Positions 41,522-50,852 of a stretch of DNA of 64,000 nt are shown here, in pieces. The stretch is from JAGOBP01 sp046328575 (GTDB lineage: Bacteria; Chloroflexota; Anaerolineae; Fen-1058), in the NCBI GenBank assembly GCA_046328575.1, contig JAXLWI010000011.1, positions 16,891-80,890 of the forward strand, read 5' to 3'. The position numbers were made by a program, and so were the translations under genes. The notes below the pieces were generated by a model that saw nothing but the letters and a program-made list of their open reading frames with translations, ran no database searches and had not been told where the DNA came from. The first letter of the stretch is position 1; every line of letters begins with the position of its first letter.

Positions 41522-43045
41522 TTAGTCTGGCAGCGAATGGAACGTATCTTTCAGGGCCGGATACAACGCGCGATATGACGGGTACAAACGCTCGTATTTG
41601 GCGGCATTTTCGGAAATTGGCGCAGTCCGATCGGTGATCTTGATCGTTGCGGCCACGGCTTCGTCGACGCTCTTGAACGTACCCGCGCCAACTCCGGCCA
41701 GCAAAGCCGCGCCAAACGCCGCGCCTTCGGTCACGTTGACCAGCACCAATTCCGCACCGAACACATCAGCCTGAATCTGCCGCCACACAGCACTGCGCGC
41801 GCCGCCGCCCGACGCCCGCACCTGCTCGATTGGCACACCCAGCCCCTTGATCAATTCGAGGCTATCGCGCAGACCAAACGACACGCCTTCCAACACTGAT
41901 CGCACGAGATGTGCTTTGCCGTGCCGCAGCGTCAGGCCCACAAACGCGCCCCGCGCCTGCGGATCAGGATATGGTGTGCGTTCGCCGGTGAGATACGGCA
42001 GGAACAACAAGCCCTCGCTGCCAACCGGCGCGAGCGCAGCTTCTTGCGTCAACAGTTCATAGGGATCAACGTCGATCAACTTCGCGGCGGTTTTCTCGGT
42101 ATCGCCGATCGAATCACGCAGCCAGCGGAACGATCCACCCGCCGACAACATCACGCCCATGTAGTGCCATTTGCCGGGCACGGCGTGACAAAAGGCGTGC
42201 AGGCGACCTTGCGCTTCCGCCGCATAATGATCGCTGTGCGCGAACACAACGCCGCTCGTCCCCGACGTGACCGAGATCACACCCGCTTTTACGATACCGC
42301 TACCCACGGCTTGCGCGGCTTGATCGCCGCCGCCGCCTACAACCGGCGTGCCTTCTTTCAAGCCCGTTGCTTTAGCCGCGCTCGCGCTGATGCGGCCTGA
42401 TACCACGTCAGACTCTGTACACGTCGGCAGCCACACGCGCGGAATGTCCAGCGCGCCCAGCATCTCATCCGACCAGCGGCGATGCTCGACATCAAGTAAT
42501 GACATGCCCGACGCATCAGAAACTTCCGTCGCGTATTCGCCCGTCAAACAAAAACGCACGTAGTCCTTGGGCAGAAGAATATGTGTCGTCTGATCAAAAA
42601 CTTGCGGTTCGTTTTCGCGCACCCACACGATCTTGGGAGCGGTGAAACCAGGCAGCACCTGATTGCCGGTCAGTTGCAGCAACCGATCGAGCCCGCCCAC
42701 TTTCGCGGTGATTTCGGCACATTGTGCGCCCGTGCGCTGATCGTTCCACAAAATGGCAGGCCGCAAAACGCGATCGGACTTGTCGAGCATGACGAGGCCG
42801 TGCATCTGACCTGTCATCCCAATCGCGGTTACTTCATCGCCCGATCGGTTCGCTTTGCTGAGCGCCGCTTTGATACTAGCGACCGTGCCCTGCCACCAAT
42901 CGGCGGGATCTTGCTCTGACCACAGCGGCTTCGGCGTCGAAAGGGGATATTCGGTGGTGTGCGTGGCGATGACGTTGCCGCGCTCATCGATCAACAGCGC
43001 CTTCGCGCCGGTCGTGGAAACATCGATGCCGAGAAGAAGAGCCAT
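41522..43045 (-). CDS. xylB: Xylulokinase
   Basis: 507-residue FGGY-family kinase phosphorylating D-xylulose to xylulose 5-phosphate. N-terminal LLLGIDVSTTGAKALLID (ATP phosphate loop), GMTGQMHGLV, WNDQRTGAQC, and the C-terminal FGGY-type segment RASGGGARSAVWRQIQADVFG. The start at 43045 follows GAGGTG; an upstream in-frame start at 43093 would run into the intergenic hairpin. It forms an operon with xylA upstream and xylR downstream. Confidence 0.95.
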   Translation of the reverse strand: MALLLGIDVSTTGAKALLIDERGNVIATHTTEYPLSTPKPLWSEQDPADWWQGTVASIKAALSKANRSGDEVTAIGMTGQMHGLVMLDKSDRVLRPAILWNDQRTGAQCAEITAKVGGLDRLLQLTGNQVLPGFTAPKIVWVRENEPQVFDQTTHILLPKDYVRFCLTGEYATEVSDASGMSLLDVEHRRWSDEMLGALDIPRVWLPTCTESDVVSGRISASAAKATGLKEGTPVVGGGGDQAAQAVGSGIVKAGVISVTSGTSGVVFAHSDHYAAEAQGRLHAFCHAVPGKWHYMGVMLSAGGSFRWLRDSIGDTEKTAAKLIDVDPYELLTQEAALAPVGSEGLLFLPYLTGERTPYPDPQARGAFVGLTLRHGKAHLVRSVLEGVSFGLRDSLELIKGLGVPIEQVRASGGGARSAVWRQIQADVFGAELVLVNVTEGAAFGAALLAGVGAGTFKSVDEAVAATIKITDRTAPISENAAKYERLYPSYRALYPALKDTFHSLPD

Positions 43046-43065
43046 AGCTTCACCTCGTAATGCGC

Positions 43066-43105
43066 AACGAGTAATGAGTGAACAACCTTTCACTCATTAC
43101 TCGTT
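43066..43105 (-). repeat. Perfect 15-bp inverted repeat between xylA and xylB
   Basis: AACGAGTAATGAGTG (43066-43080) / CACTCATTACTCGTT (43091-43105), 10-base loop. In the xylA-xylB transcript it forms a strong hairpin without a T-tract, which could protect the xylA message or lower xylB expression. The ATTACTC-type words resemble dispersed intergenic repeats. Confidence 0.75.
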
Positions 43106-43117
43106 ACTTGTTTGTCC

Positions 43118-44287
43118 TTAACGGACCCCAAGGAGCAAATCGATTGTCAGTTGATCCAGCTTCTCATACGGTTGACCGCGCTGACCTAACGCCACCCGAT
43201 CGAACTCACGGGCCTTCAGGGCCGCCGCTTTGCCGGTCGAGTATGCGCCGAAGAACTCGTTCATCGAGCCATCATCGGCGTTGATTTCGGCTAGCAAGGC
43301 CTGAATTTCCGGATCGGCATTGAACTGCGCCGCTTTTTCTTTGAGGATCAAATACGTGCGCATACAGCCCTTGGCGAATTCTTTCACGCCTTCCAGGTTG
43401 TCGGTGCGATAGGCATGCGCGTCGAAGTGGCGCGAACCGGCATAGCCCACGTCTTCAAGGAACTTGACCAGATAGAACGCGGCTTTGGGATTCTGCGAAC
43501 CGAAGCGCAGGTCCTGATCGTAGCGCGCGTAGTTCTGATCGTTAAGGTCGATGTGGAATAACTTACCCGCACCCCACGCCTGCGCGACCGCATGCATGAA
43601 ATTGAGGCCAGCCATGTGCTCGTGCGCCATCTCTGGATTGACGCCCACCATCTCGGGATGATCGAGGGTGGCAATGAAACCCAACATCGCGCCAGTGGTC
43701 GGTAAATAGATGTCGCCGCGTGGTTCGTTCGGTTTGGCTTCCAGCGCAAACTTCAGATCATACTTATTGTCGAGCGCATATTCGCACAGGAAGTTCATGG
43801 CTTCGCGGAAGCGCTTACCCGAATCGAGCGCGCTCTTGCCAGAGTCGGTCTCGGTACCTTCACGGCCGCCCCAGAACACATAGGTCTTTGCACCTAATTC
43901 AACGCCCAGATCAATGGCGCGCATCGTCTTGTGCAGAGCGTAGGCCCGCACCTTTGGATCGTTGCTGGTAAACGCCCCATCTCGAAAAGCGGGATCGTTG
44001 AAGAGATTGGTGGTGGCCATCGGGACACAGAGACCGGTGTCGCTGAGGGCCTGCTTGAAATCGGCGACGATCTTATCGCGTTGAGCGGGGGTTGCATCGA
44101 TTGGGACGAGGTCGTTGTCGTGGAAGTTCACGCCCCACGCGCCGACTTCAGCTAGCAAGTGAACGATTTCGACGGGCGACAAAGCCGATCGGACCGCCTT
44201 GCCAAACGGATCAGAACCGGTATTGCCAACAGTCCACAGGCCAAAAGTAAATCTGTGTTCGGGTTTGGGTTGATACAGGGAAGCCAT
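43118..44287 (-). CDS. xylA: Xylose isomerase
   Basis: 389-residue class I (actinobacterial-type) xylose isomerase converting D-xylose to D-xylulose. Typical segments are RFTFGLWTVGNTGSDPFG, the DNDLVP active-site His region (NFHDNDLVPIDAT), FWGGREGTET, FALEAKPNEPRGDIYLPT (metal Glu), GVNPEMAHEHMAGLNF and LFHIDLNDQN. ATG 44287 has AAGGAG upstream; an in-frame GTG/ATG extension to 44353 would span the operator. First gene of xylABR. Confidence 0.96.
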   Translation of the reverse strand: MASLYQPKPEHRFTFGLWTVGNTGSDPFGKAVRSALSPVEIVHLLAEVGAWGVNFHDNDLVPIDATPAQRDKIVADFKQALSDTGLCVPMATTNLFNDPAFRDGAFTSNDPKVRAYALHKTMRAIDLGVELGAKTYVFWGGREGTETDSGKSALDSGKRFREAMNFLCEYALDNKYDLKFALEAKPNEPRGDIYLPTTGAMLGFIATLDHPEMVGVNPEMAHEHMAGLNFMHAVAQAWGAGKLFHIDLNDQNYARYDQDLRFGSQNPKAAFYLVKFLEDVGYAGSRHFDAHAYRTDNLEGVKEFAKGCMRTYLILKEKAAQFNADPEIQALLAEINADDGSMNEFFGAYSTGKAAALKAREFDRVALGQRGQPYEKLDQLTIDLLLGVR

Positions 44288-44321
44288 CAGTTTCACTCCT
44301 TGTGACGGAAATTCGAGCGGG

Positions 44322-44357
44322 GTTTGTTTGGGCGTTAGCCAAACTAACGACATTATA
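44322..44357 (-). promoter_or_regulatory. xyl operator and -10 box of the xylABR operon
   Basis: Read on the minus strand: -10 TATAAT (44357-44352), then GTTAGTTTGG (44348-44339), seven bases, CCAAACAAAC (44331-44322). The arms match at nine of ten positions and closely resemble the GTTAGTTTGTTT-type XylR operator described in Bacillus. The site covers the expected transcription start, as for a repressor. A second weaker palindrome, AAATAG/CTATTT, lies upstream near 44378-44399. Confidence 0.75.
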
Positions 44358-44485
44358 GCGCTGTTCAGTGCCGCACAAATAGGAACTTAGTACTATTTAG
44401 GCTGTGATATTCGTAACGCATTAGCCGACCATCCGCCAAATTAGATGATACATATAAGGAAATAGCGACGGTCGCTGTCGAAAAT

Positions 44486-44519
44486 GAAAACGCGGAGCCG
44501 AAATCAACTCCGCGTTTTC
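44486..44519 (-). terminator. Terminator of the kinase-nucleotidyltransferase gene
   Basis: Perfect 12-bp stem GAAAACGCGGAG (44486-44497) / CTCCGCGTTTTC (44508-44519). On the minus strand it is followed by ATTTTCG. It lies 20 bases beyond the stop codon. Confidence 0.85.
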
Positions 44520-44539
44520 AAGCGCCGTTCAAAAAAAAT

Positions 44540-46462
44540 CTAGCCTTCTCTGAAGGTCTGCAGCGTGTCGAGGTAATGCTCTGGCAGACCGATGTCGAAG
44601 CGCCGCCCGTCGATGACGACGCCGTGGAAACCATCTTCCTGCCGCAACCGATCGAGGCACGAGGTCAACTGAAACTCGCCGCGCTCGCGTACGTTGTTGA
44701 CAATGTGCTCTTCCAGATACTCAAAAATTTGCGGCTTGATGATGTACTGGCCAAAGAGCGTCAGATATTCGCCCTGTGGTAGACCGCTGACGAAGAGATG
44801 CTCACGGGCATAGTCAGCTGTGGGCTTCTCGGCGAATTCGGTCAGGTTCAGCAACCGATTGGCCTCCAGCCACACGCCCGTTACTGTGCCAAACGCTGCG
44901 ATCTGGCTCTCCGGCGTACGCCGCAACCCGACGACGCTGACACCATGTTGATGATAGGCATCCAGCATTTGCTGCGCGCACGATCGATCCGTATTCGAGC
45001 GATACAGGTGATCGCCCAGCATCAGCAAGAACGGCTCGTTGCCGATCGCTTCCCGTGCGCAATAGACCGCATGCCCAAAGCCCTCCTGCGCGGTCTGCGT
45101 GACAAAGGTGACGTGCCGTCCGATTTCCAACAAGCGGTGCGAATAATCTTGGAAATGACGCGGGAGTTTGTTGTAATTCTCGATCGAGATCTGCGCGTTA
45201 AAGAACGACTTGAAATCATTCAGGTCGTTCTCCTGAACGATGATAACCACTTCTTCGATGCCGGCGTTTAACGCCTCTTCGACGATGAACAGAATCGCCG
45301 GCTTCGCGATACCATCTCGATCGACCACCGGGAACAATTCCTTCTTGGTCGCCTTAGTCGCCGGGAACAAGCGCGTGCCAAAGCCGGCCGCTGGAATCAA
45401 CGCCTTACGCACCTTGCGACCCGGCTTCAGCGTAAACGTCAGACACGACATACCCAAATCGCGTTCGATGATCTCAACCACCGCCTGTTGATCGGCGGCG
45501 CTGCGCGCCAAAAATTGTGCGGTGCCATCGCCCTGTGAGCCGACGCCTTTGCCGCCCCAGACGTGCGGCTTTAGCGGCGCGTAATTCAAAACCTTATGAA
45601 GAACCGGCGAGGTCAACTCCTCAGGACAAGCGGGCGTGGCATATCGATCGAAAAACGCTTGCGCTTCCACCATCAACGCCCCTAAGCGCTCCGCATCGCC
45701 CCCCTTGAGAGAATCAAGCGCCTGATGCACGATCCGTTTGTTGATCGGTCCCAATAGTTCCTGCACGCCATGTTCGACCTCGTTCTCGGCGAACGGATAG
45801 CAGCGATTCAGCCGATTGAGAATCTCCATCGTGTCCTTCTGCGCGTGCAGATCGACGATGACGAAGTTGAGTTCGGTATTGACCTGCAACTCTTGCGTAT
45901 CCAACCGATCCCCGTCGAACGTCATCAGCACAGGACGCGTGCCAAACGCACAGCCCTGATCCATACGACCGCACCGCGACGGCGTGGTGATCTCGCCCAT
46001 GTAAGCTAATTCCATCTCACCGCGCGTGGTCAATTTGAGATCGTATACGCGATTGAACGCCCGCGCCGTCAACACGCAGATCGCCGCACTGGACGACAGA
46101 CCCTTCTTCATCGGCAGATCGGTCAGATAGTTGTCGATGACAAGGCCGCGCACTCGATAGTTCGTCGCCACCTGATAGGCCACACCCGCCATGTAACTCC
46201 AAAAGCCGCCGCGTTCGGCTTCTTCCAGCAAGGCTTTCGGCTCCATCGGGATTTCATACGGGCCGATGATTTCGCCGTCGGGCGTGCGCGACGACAAGAC
46301 CAGCGAGGTCGGATGCGAGGAGACTTCGGCGTAGATGCCTTGATTCGTGCCGCTGATCAGGCAATAACCTTTTTCGATCTCGGCGTTTGTCCGACGATGC
46401 CCCCCGGCCCAATCGGAGTGCTCGCCCATCAAACAGATGCGGCCCGGAACAAATATCTTCAT
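44540..46462 (-). CDS. Bifunctional GHMP sugar kinase / GalU-type sugar-1-P nucleotidyltransferase
   Basis: 640 residues, two enzymes in one chain. Residues 1-~345 form a GHMP kinase: motif 1 FVPGRICLMGEHSDWAGGHRR, seen from residue 4; ATP loop PMKKGLSSSAAICV (117-130); motif 3 GGKGVGSQGDGTAQF (303-317). Residues ~352-640 form a UTP-glucose-1-phosphate uridylyltransferase-like domain: KALIPAAGFGTRLFPATKATKKELFP, LMLGDHLY, AEKPTADYA and QYIIKP. Together they could turn a free sugar into its 1-phosphate and then its NDP-sugar, like bifunctional L-fucokinase/GDP-fucose pyrophosphorylase but from different families. The sugar is unknown; glucuronate, arabinose and galactose are candidates. ATG 46462 is preferred to a TTG at 46474. 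Confidence 0.87.
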   Translation of the reverse strand: MKIFVPGRICLMGEHSDWAGGHRRTNAEIEKGYCLISGTNQGIYAEVSSHPTSLVLSSRTPDGEIIGPYEIPMEPKALLEEAERGGFWSYMAGVAYQVATNYRVRGLVIDNYLTDLPMKKGLSSSAAICVLTARAFNRVYDLKLTTRGEMELAYMGEITTPSRCGRMDQGCAFGTRPVLMTFDGDRLDTQELQVNTELNFVIVDLHAQKDTMEILNRLNRCYPFAENEVEHGVQELLGPINKRIVHQALDSLKGGDAERLGALMVEAQAFFDRYATPACPEELTSPVLHKVLNYAPLKPHVWGGKGVGSQGDGTAQFLARSAADQQAVVEIIERDLGMSCLTFTLKPGRKVRKALIPAAGFGTRLFPATKATKKELFPVVDRDGIAKPAILFIVEEALNAGIEEVVIIVQENDLNDFKSFFNAQISIENYNKLPRHFQDYSHRLLEIGRHVTFVTQTAQEGFGHAVYCAREAIGNEPFLLMLGDHLYRSNTDRSCAQQMLDAYHQHGVSVVGLRRTPESQIAAFGTVTGVWLEANRLLNLTEFAEKPTADYAREHLFVSGLPQGEYLTLFGQYIIKPQIFEYLEEHIVNNVRERGEFQLTSCLDRLRQEDGFHGVVIDGRRFDIGLPEHYLDTLQTFREG

Positions 46463-46488
46463 GATTGCGCTCAACTTTCAGATGAGAT

Positions 46489-49008
46489 TCAATGATTGAC
46501 TTTCATACCCAGGAAGCGAGTGATGATCTGCCGCCGCCAGAAGAACCGTACCAACAGCAACCATAGGCCGACGCCTGCGGACACCACGCCCACTTCCAGC
46601 AGGCCCAACGTCGACAACGCAAAGACCGATCGGAACGTGGGAACGATCGAGATAACGGTGAAGGCCGCCAATAAGACGCCGACCATGATCGTCGGCCGCC
46701 AATCGCCGCTGAGCGTATCGCCGCCCGTGAACCACTCGGTCGGCGGTTCGACGAAGATCACCAGCAACAAGCCCGTCAATACGAGGAACGAGGTCAGCGT
46801 CGTCTGCGCCAGCGGAATACCGGCCGTCAACATCCCCGCCGCCTGATCGGGCGACACATGTGCAGGCGCGAGCGGCCCGCTAACCGGCAGCAACAGCGCC
46901 GCGTAAAAGACCATCAAGCCGACCGCGCTAGTGAACAACACTGGCGTCAATACAAAGTTAGCCAGCCGCTGCACGATGGTGCCCTTCGCTGTCGTGCCGG
47001 GTCGCGCCCACACCGCTAACAACACAGCGGGAATGCCGACTGAGAACAGTGTCACCAGCGAACCGTGCCGCAGTGCCAACGGGAACACACCGATAATCAG
47101 CGACGACACGATCAGCAGCGCCATCGTCAAAATGCGCGTCAAAAATAGGCGCAAAATGTCCTGCATGCCGTTGACGATGCGCTGGCCTTCCTGCACGGCA
47201 GGCGCGAGCGCGGCAAACGAATCCTTCATCAAGACGATGTCGGCCACAGCGCGGGTGGCCTGGCTGCCGCTCTGCATTGAGATGCCAAGGTTGGCTTTCT
47301 TCAGCGACAACACATCGTTGACGCCATCGCCGATCATGGCGACGTAGTGGCCGCGCGCCTTCAAAGCGTCGACCAGTTTCTCTTTTTGCTGTGGCGTGAT
47401 GCGGCCAAAGATTGTAGCGGTGCTGGCCGCCGAATTGAATTGCTCGTCCGTCATCTGTTGCAATTCGATGCCGCTGATCAAGTTGACGCCTTCGCCCAAG
47501 CCTGCTTGCTTCGCTAAAGCGTAGACGGTTTCGGGATTATCACCGGAGATGATCTTGGGCTGCACGCCCGATCGGATGAAGGCTTCCAGCGTTTCCTTCG
47601 CTTCGGGACGCAGCTCGTCGCTCAGGCTTAACAAACCGATCGGCTGCAAGTCATCCGGCAGTGTGGAGTTGTCGCCATCGTCGTGCAGACGTGTGTGATC
47701 GGGGTGATGCGCGACCAGTAAAACACGCAGCCCTTGATCCGTCAGTTGCCCCGCTTGCGCCGTGATCGATTGCCACGCCACTGAGTCGAGTTCGCCCTTC
47801 GCGCCGAGATACGGTCGCAGCATTTCCGGCGCACCCATCGCATACAGGCCGCGCAGCGACGCGTCATTGAACGCCACCGCGCTCCACTTGCGGGCCGATG
47901 AAAACGGCACGTCCGCCACGGGCGAAAGCCGATCGGCCTGGTAGGCCGCCGCGACGGCTTCGGCGGTTTTGTTCAACGTCGCCGCACTCGCCACCATCGT
48001 CCCCAGAATGCGCTGTAAATCGGCCTTGTTGAAATCGAACGGATGCACGTCGTTGACCTTCAAGCGATTCGCCGTGAGCGTGCCCGTTTTGTCGAGGCAC
48101 AACACGTCGACGTTGCTCAAAGACTCGATCGCATTGCTCTGCTGAACGAGCGCGCCGAACCGAATGATGCGCACCGCGCCTAACGCATACGCCACTGAGA
48201 TCGACAGGAACAGGCCGTTCGGCACCAGACCTACCACCAAAGTCGCATCGGCGATGCTTTCCGACGCGGCGATGTTGTTGATGATCGAATTCATCACCAG
48301 CAGGAATTCCAGATAGATGACAATGACGAGCATCACGCGCACGACGAGGTAGACTTCGTTTTGCAACGGCGTCAGCACGCGGCGAAACGCGCGCGCGCCC
48401 GCGGTGATCTCGTTGGCGAGGCTCTGCGTGCCAACCTTCTGCACGACGATGTGCGCGCTGCCATTGACGCAGAAACTGCCGGAATAAACCGAATCGCCCG
48501 CTTGTTTGGGAATGAGATTAGACTCACCAGTGAGCTGCGACTCATCGACCTGCATCTTGCCGTCGCCGACGACCTGACCATCGAGCACGATCTGATCGCC
48601 CGGCCCGATCTTCAGCACGTCGCCGACGACCAGTTGTTCGGGCGGCACGCTTTTCTCAACGCCATCGCGGATGACAGTGGCCGTGGGCCGCGTCAACAAA
48701 GCGATCTGATCGAGCGTCCGTTTGGCGCGAATCTCCTGCACCACGCTGACGGCGATGTTGAGCGAAATCACGCCGATCGAGACGACAGCATCACCGGCGC
48801 GACCGACCAGGATCAAGGCCAGCGCCAAGATAAAGATCACGATGTTAATGAAGGTGAAGACGTTTTCGCGCACGATCTGCGCGTACGTGCGGCCCGTTTC
48901 GGGCGGAGCGGTGTTGCCCAAACCTTGCGCGCGCTGCGCTTGCACTTCTTGTTCAGACAAGCCGCGGGCGACTTGTTCACTCGACAAGTGTGTGGCATCA
49001 ACCGACAT
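46489..49008 (-). CDS. HAD-IC cation-transporting P-type ATPase (CtpE/MgtA-like)
   Basis: 839 residues. Actuator motif LTGESN (TGES 160-163), membrane helix 4 motif LVPNGLFLSIS (262-270), phosphorylation motif CLDKTGTLT (Asp306), and hinge GDGVNDVLSLKKANLGI. Four helices precede and about six follow the catalytic loops. The helix-4 PNGL differs from the usual PEGL, so the transported ion cannot be read; mycobacterial CtpE-like (Ca/Mg) enzymes are the nearest type I can recall. GGAGA precedes the ATG. The kinase-nucleotidyltransferase gene starts 26 bases downstream, on the same strand. Confidence 0.9.
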   Translation of the reverse strand: MSVDATHLSSEQVARGLSEQEVQAQRAQGLGNTAPPETGRTYAQIVRENVFTFINIVIFILALALILVGRAGDAVVSIGVISLNIAVSVVQEIRAKRTLDQIALLTRPTATVIRDGVEKSVPPEQLVVGDVLKIGPGDQIVLDGQVVGDGKMQVDESQLTGESNLIPKQAGDSVYSGSFCVNGSAHIVVQKVGTQSLANEITAGARAFRRVLTPLQNEVYLVVRVMLVIVIYLEFLLVMNSIINNIAASESIADATLVVGLVPNGLFLSISVAYALGAVRIIRFGALVQQSNAIESLSNVDVLCLDKTGTLTANRLKVNDVHPFDFNKADLQRILGTMVASAATLNKTAEAVAAAYQADRLSPVADVPFSSARKWSAVAFNDASLRGLYAMGAPEMLRPYLGAKGELDSVAWQSITAQAGQLTDQGLRVLLVAHHPDHTRLHDDGDNSTLPDDLQPIGLLSLSDELRPEAKETLEAFIRSGVQPKIISGDNPETVYALAKQAGLGEGVNLISGIELQQMTDEQFNSAASTATIFGRITPQQKEKLVDALKARGHYVAMIGDGVNDVLSLKKANLGISMQSGSQATRAVADIVLMKDSFAALAPAVQEGQRIVNGMQDILRLFLTRILTMALLIVSSLIIGVFPLALRHGSLVTLFSVGIPAVLLAVWARPGTTAKGTIVQRLANFVLTPVLFTSAVGLMVFYAALLLPVSGPLAPAHVSPDQAAGMLTAGIPLAQTTLTSFLVLTGLLLVIFVEPPTEWFTGGDTLSGDWRPTIMVGVLLAAFTVISIVPTFRSVFALSTLGLLEVGVVSAGVGLWLLLVRFFWRRQIITRFLGMKVNH

Positions 49009-49055
49009 AGCGGTCTCCTGATTGGTGTAGATGGTCTCAGCACCGGATCGGCGCG

Positions 49056-49105
49056 ATTATACCATCAGACAATGCTCAATTCACAATGCACAATGCATAA
49101 TGCAC
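49056..49105 (-). promoter_or_regulatory. -10 box of the P-type ATPase gene and AATGC repeat run
   Basis: Minus-strand TATAAT at 49061-49056; the best -35 (TTGTGA) is 19 bases upstream, so the promoter is weakly defined. The upstream bases 49071-49105 contain repeated AATGC(A) words typical of dispersed intergenic phrases. Confidence 0.45.
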
Positions 49106-49140
49106 TTCATTGCGCCGTGAATCCAGTGTGTGACCTTATG

Positions 49141-50304
49141 CTAACGATCTTGTACCGCTGGCACGATGTATTGTTGAATGAGTTCGAAGATCGGATCGTG
49201 GTTGTCCATCTCAGCGGTCGTGACAATGATCAAGTCGAGTTCGGGCACCACACAAATCATTTGCCCATAGCGCCCCAGAGCCATGAAAGCGGCTAATGAC
49301 GGCGACGTCCACCATTGATAGCCGTAGCCCAGATCACTATCGGTGGCGGTATGAGTACGCGTAGCGTTCTCCACCCACCGGGCCGAGACAATCTGCTGGC
49401 CGTCCCATTCGCCGTGACGAAGGTACAAGTAACCCAGCTTGGCCATATCGCGCGGCGTAAGCCACAAGCCCCACCCGCCGATCGGCGTCCCGGACGTATC
49501 GGTATCCCACTTCACGTCGGATATGCCGAGCGGCTTGAACAGAACCTGATCAGCGAAGTCATGGGGATCCATCTTCGTCGTTTGTTGCACGATGGCGGAT
49601 AACAGATGCGAACAACCTGAGCAATAGTTGAATTGCGTCCCCGGCGCTGTGACCATCGGCTTATCCAGCATAAACTTGACCCAATCACTGCTGAGAAACA
49701 AGTCTCGATAAGCCGGATCGCCTTCCGCCCAATCGAGGCCAGTTCTCATCGTGAGTGTATCGTCCAACGTCATCGCCCGCTTCTGCTCATTGAGATGATC
49801 GAATTTGTACTTTGGGAAGAAATCGACGATGTGCTGATCCGTCCCTGTGAGGGTGCCTTTGTCCGATGCGATACCGATCAGGGTGGCGACGAAACTCTTG
49901 GTGACTGAATACAGTTGATGCCGCTTATCGACTGTATACGTCCCGAAGTAGTTCTCGCTGATCAGATAGCCGTTACGGATGATCAGCAAACTATGCAAGT
50001 TGAGATGACGTTGATCGATCGCTTTTAGCGCTTCAACTAATTGTTGCGAATTCAGCCCCTGTGCTTCCGGCGAGGATGTTTGCCATGCGGCGGTGGGCCA
50101 CTCGGCGCGAGGGGCCGCTGTCAGCGTTAAATGTGCGAGTGTGGCAAGCGGAGTGGTACTCGGTGCTATAGGAAGCGCGGTCAACGTTGGAGTCGGCTGG
50201 GCTGGCGCGGTTGACGCCGGACTTCCACACCCGGCAAGCAGCACAACAACCAAGCAGAACAACGTGAGGAGTCGAGTAGAGCGGTGGGCAGATTTGATCA
50301 ACAT
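49141..50304 (-). CDS. Serine hydrolase lipoprotein (class C beta-lactamase fold)
   Basis: 387 residues. Lipobox LLAGC (Cys26) and a Thr/Pro-rich linker precede a beta-lactamase/transpeptidase-like domain. The SxxK motif is LYSVTKSFVATLIG, the YxN/YxS motif is FNYCSGCS, and a later GYGYQWWTSP fits the C-terminal strand region. Family members include D-alanyl-D-alanine peptidases, esterases and 6-aminohexanoate hydrolases; substrate not predictable. Located outside the cell, next to envelope genes. Confidence 0.85.
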   Translation of the reverse strand: MLIKSAHRSTRLLTLFCLVVVLLAGCGSPASTAPAQPTPTLTALPIAPSTTPLATLAHLTLTAAPRAEWPTAAWQTSSPEAQGLNSQQLVEALKAIDQRHLNLHSLLIIRNGYLISENYFGTYTVDKRHQLYSVTKSFVATLIGIASDKGTLTGTDQHIVDFFPKYKFDHLNEQKRAMTLDDTLTMRTGLDWAEGDPAYRDLFLSSDWVKFMLDKPMVTAPGTQFNYCSGCSHLLSAIVQQTTKMDPHDFADQVLFKPLGISDVKWDTDTSGTPIGGWGLWLTPRDMAKLGYLYLRHGEWDGQQIVSARWVENATRTHTATDSDLGYGYQWWTSPSLAAFMALGRYGQMICVVPELDLIIVTTAEMDNHDPIFELIQQYIVPAVQDR

Positions 50305-50455
50305 GAGATGGCCTCCGTATATGATTCAAGTCAGCCGCCTCCCTTGTACATGATTGTACTCCTTCTGAAGAATTCGCTCACTCCGCGCTAAGTCTACACG
50401 AGAACTCGCCAGCTTATAATATGAATGCGAACTTTAATCCTGAGGAGAAATCGCA

Positions 50456-50749
50456 ATGCCAGGTGTACGAGTCTCAGAACATTTTGGACTAGTAGTGCGC
50501 AAATCGGCGCTCGTTAAGCGCAATGTATCTTTGAATCTTCTTCTACAAACTTTGGAAGCCGAACGCCCATTTGACGAAGATGAATCTTTGTTATCCTTCG
50601 GCCCACATTTTGGTGGAGAGGCAGCACAAAAATTCATCAGGCGACTTGAGACTATCGGGCTGAAGTATGAGGAAGATTTCATCGACTTTGCTGATGTTCT
50701 GCCCGAATGGTGCCAAGTCTACATCAGCATTGCGCCCGACAGTGAATAG
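50456..50749 (+). CDS. Hypothetical protein
   Basis: 97 residues starting MPGVRVSEHFGLVVRKSALV. Mixed alpha/beta with an acidic middle (ERPFDEDESLL) and FGGEAAQKFIRRLETIGLKYEEDFIDFADVL; no family recognised. Supported by GAGGAGA seven bases before the ATG and a TATAAT -10 at 50415-50420. Base composition is less G+C rich than neighbours, which may mean recent arrival. Confidence 0.6.
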   Translation: MPGVRVSEHFGLVVRKSALVKRNVSLNLLLQTLEAERPFDEDESLLSFGPHFGGEAAQKFIRRLETIGLKYEEDFIDFADVLPEWCQVYISIAPDSE

Positions 50750-50791
50750 CAATTCTCTACTCTTTGCTCGCGCTGCTTTTATCTCCGTCAA

Positions 50792-50820
50792 TTGGCAAAA
50801 GCGAGGGAGTGTGATATAAA
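50792..50820 (+). promoter_or_regulatory. Promoter of the dlt-like operon
   Basis: -35 TTGGCA (50792-50797), 17-base spacer, -10 TATAAA (50815-50820). The first gene starts at GTG 50853 with AAGGAG. Confidence 0.75.
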
Positions 50821-50852
50821 AGCCCGCGTCTTAAGGGGACGACAAGGAGCGC

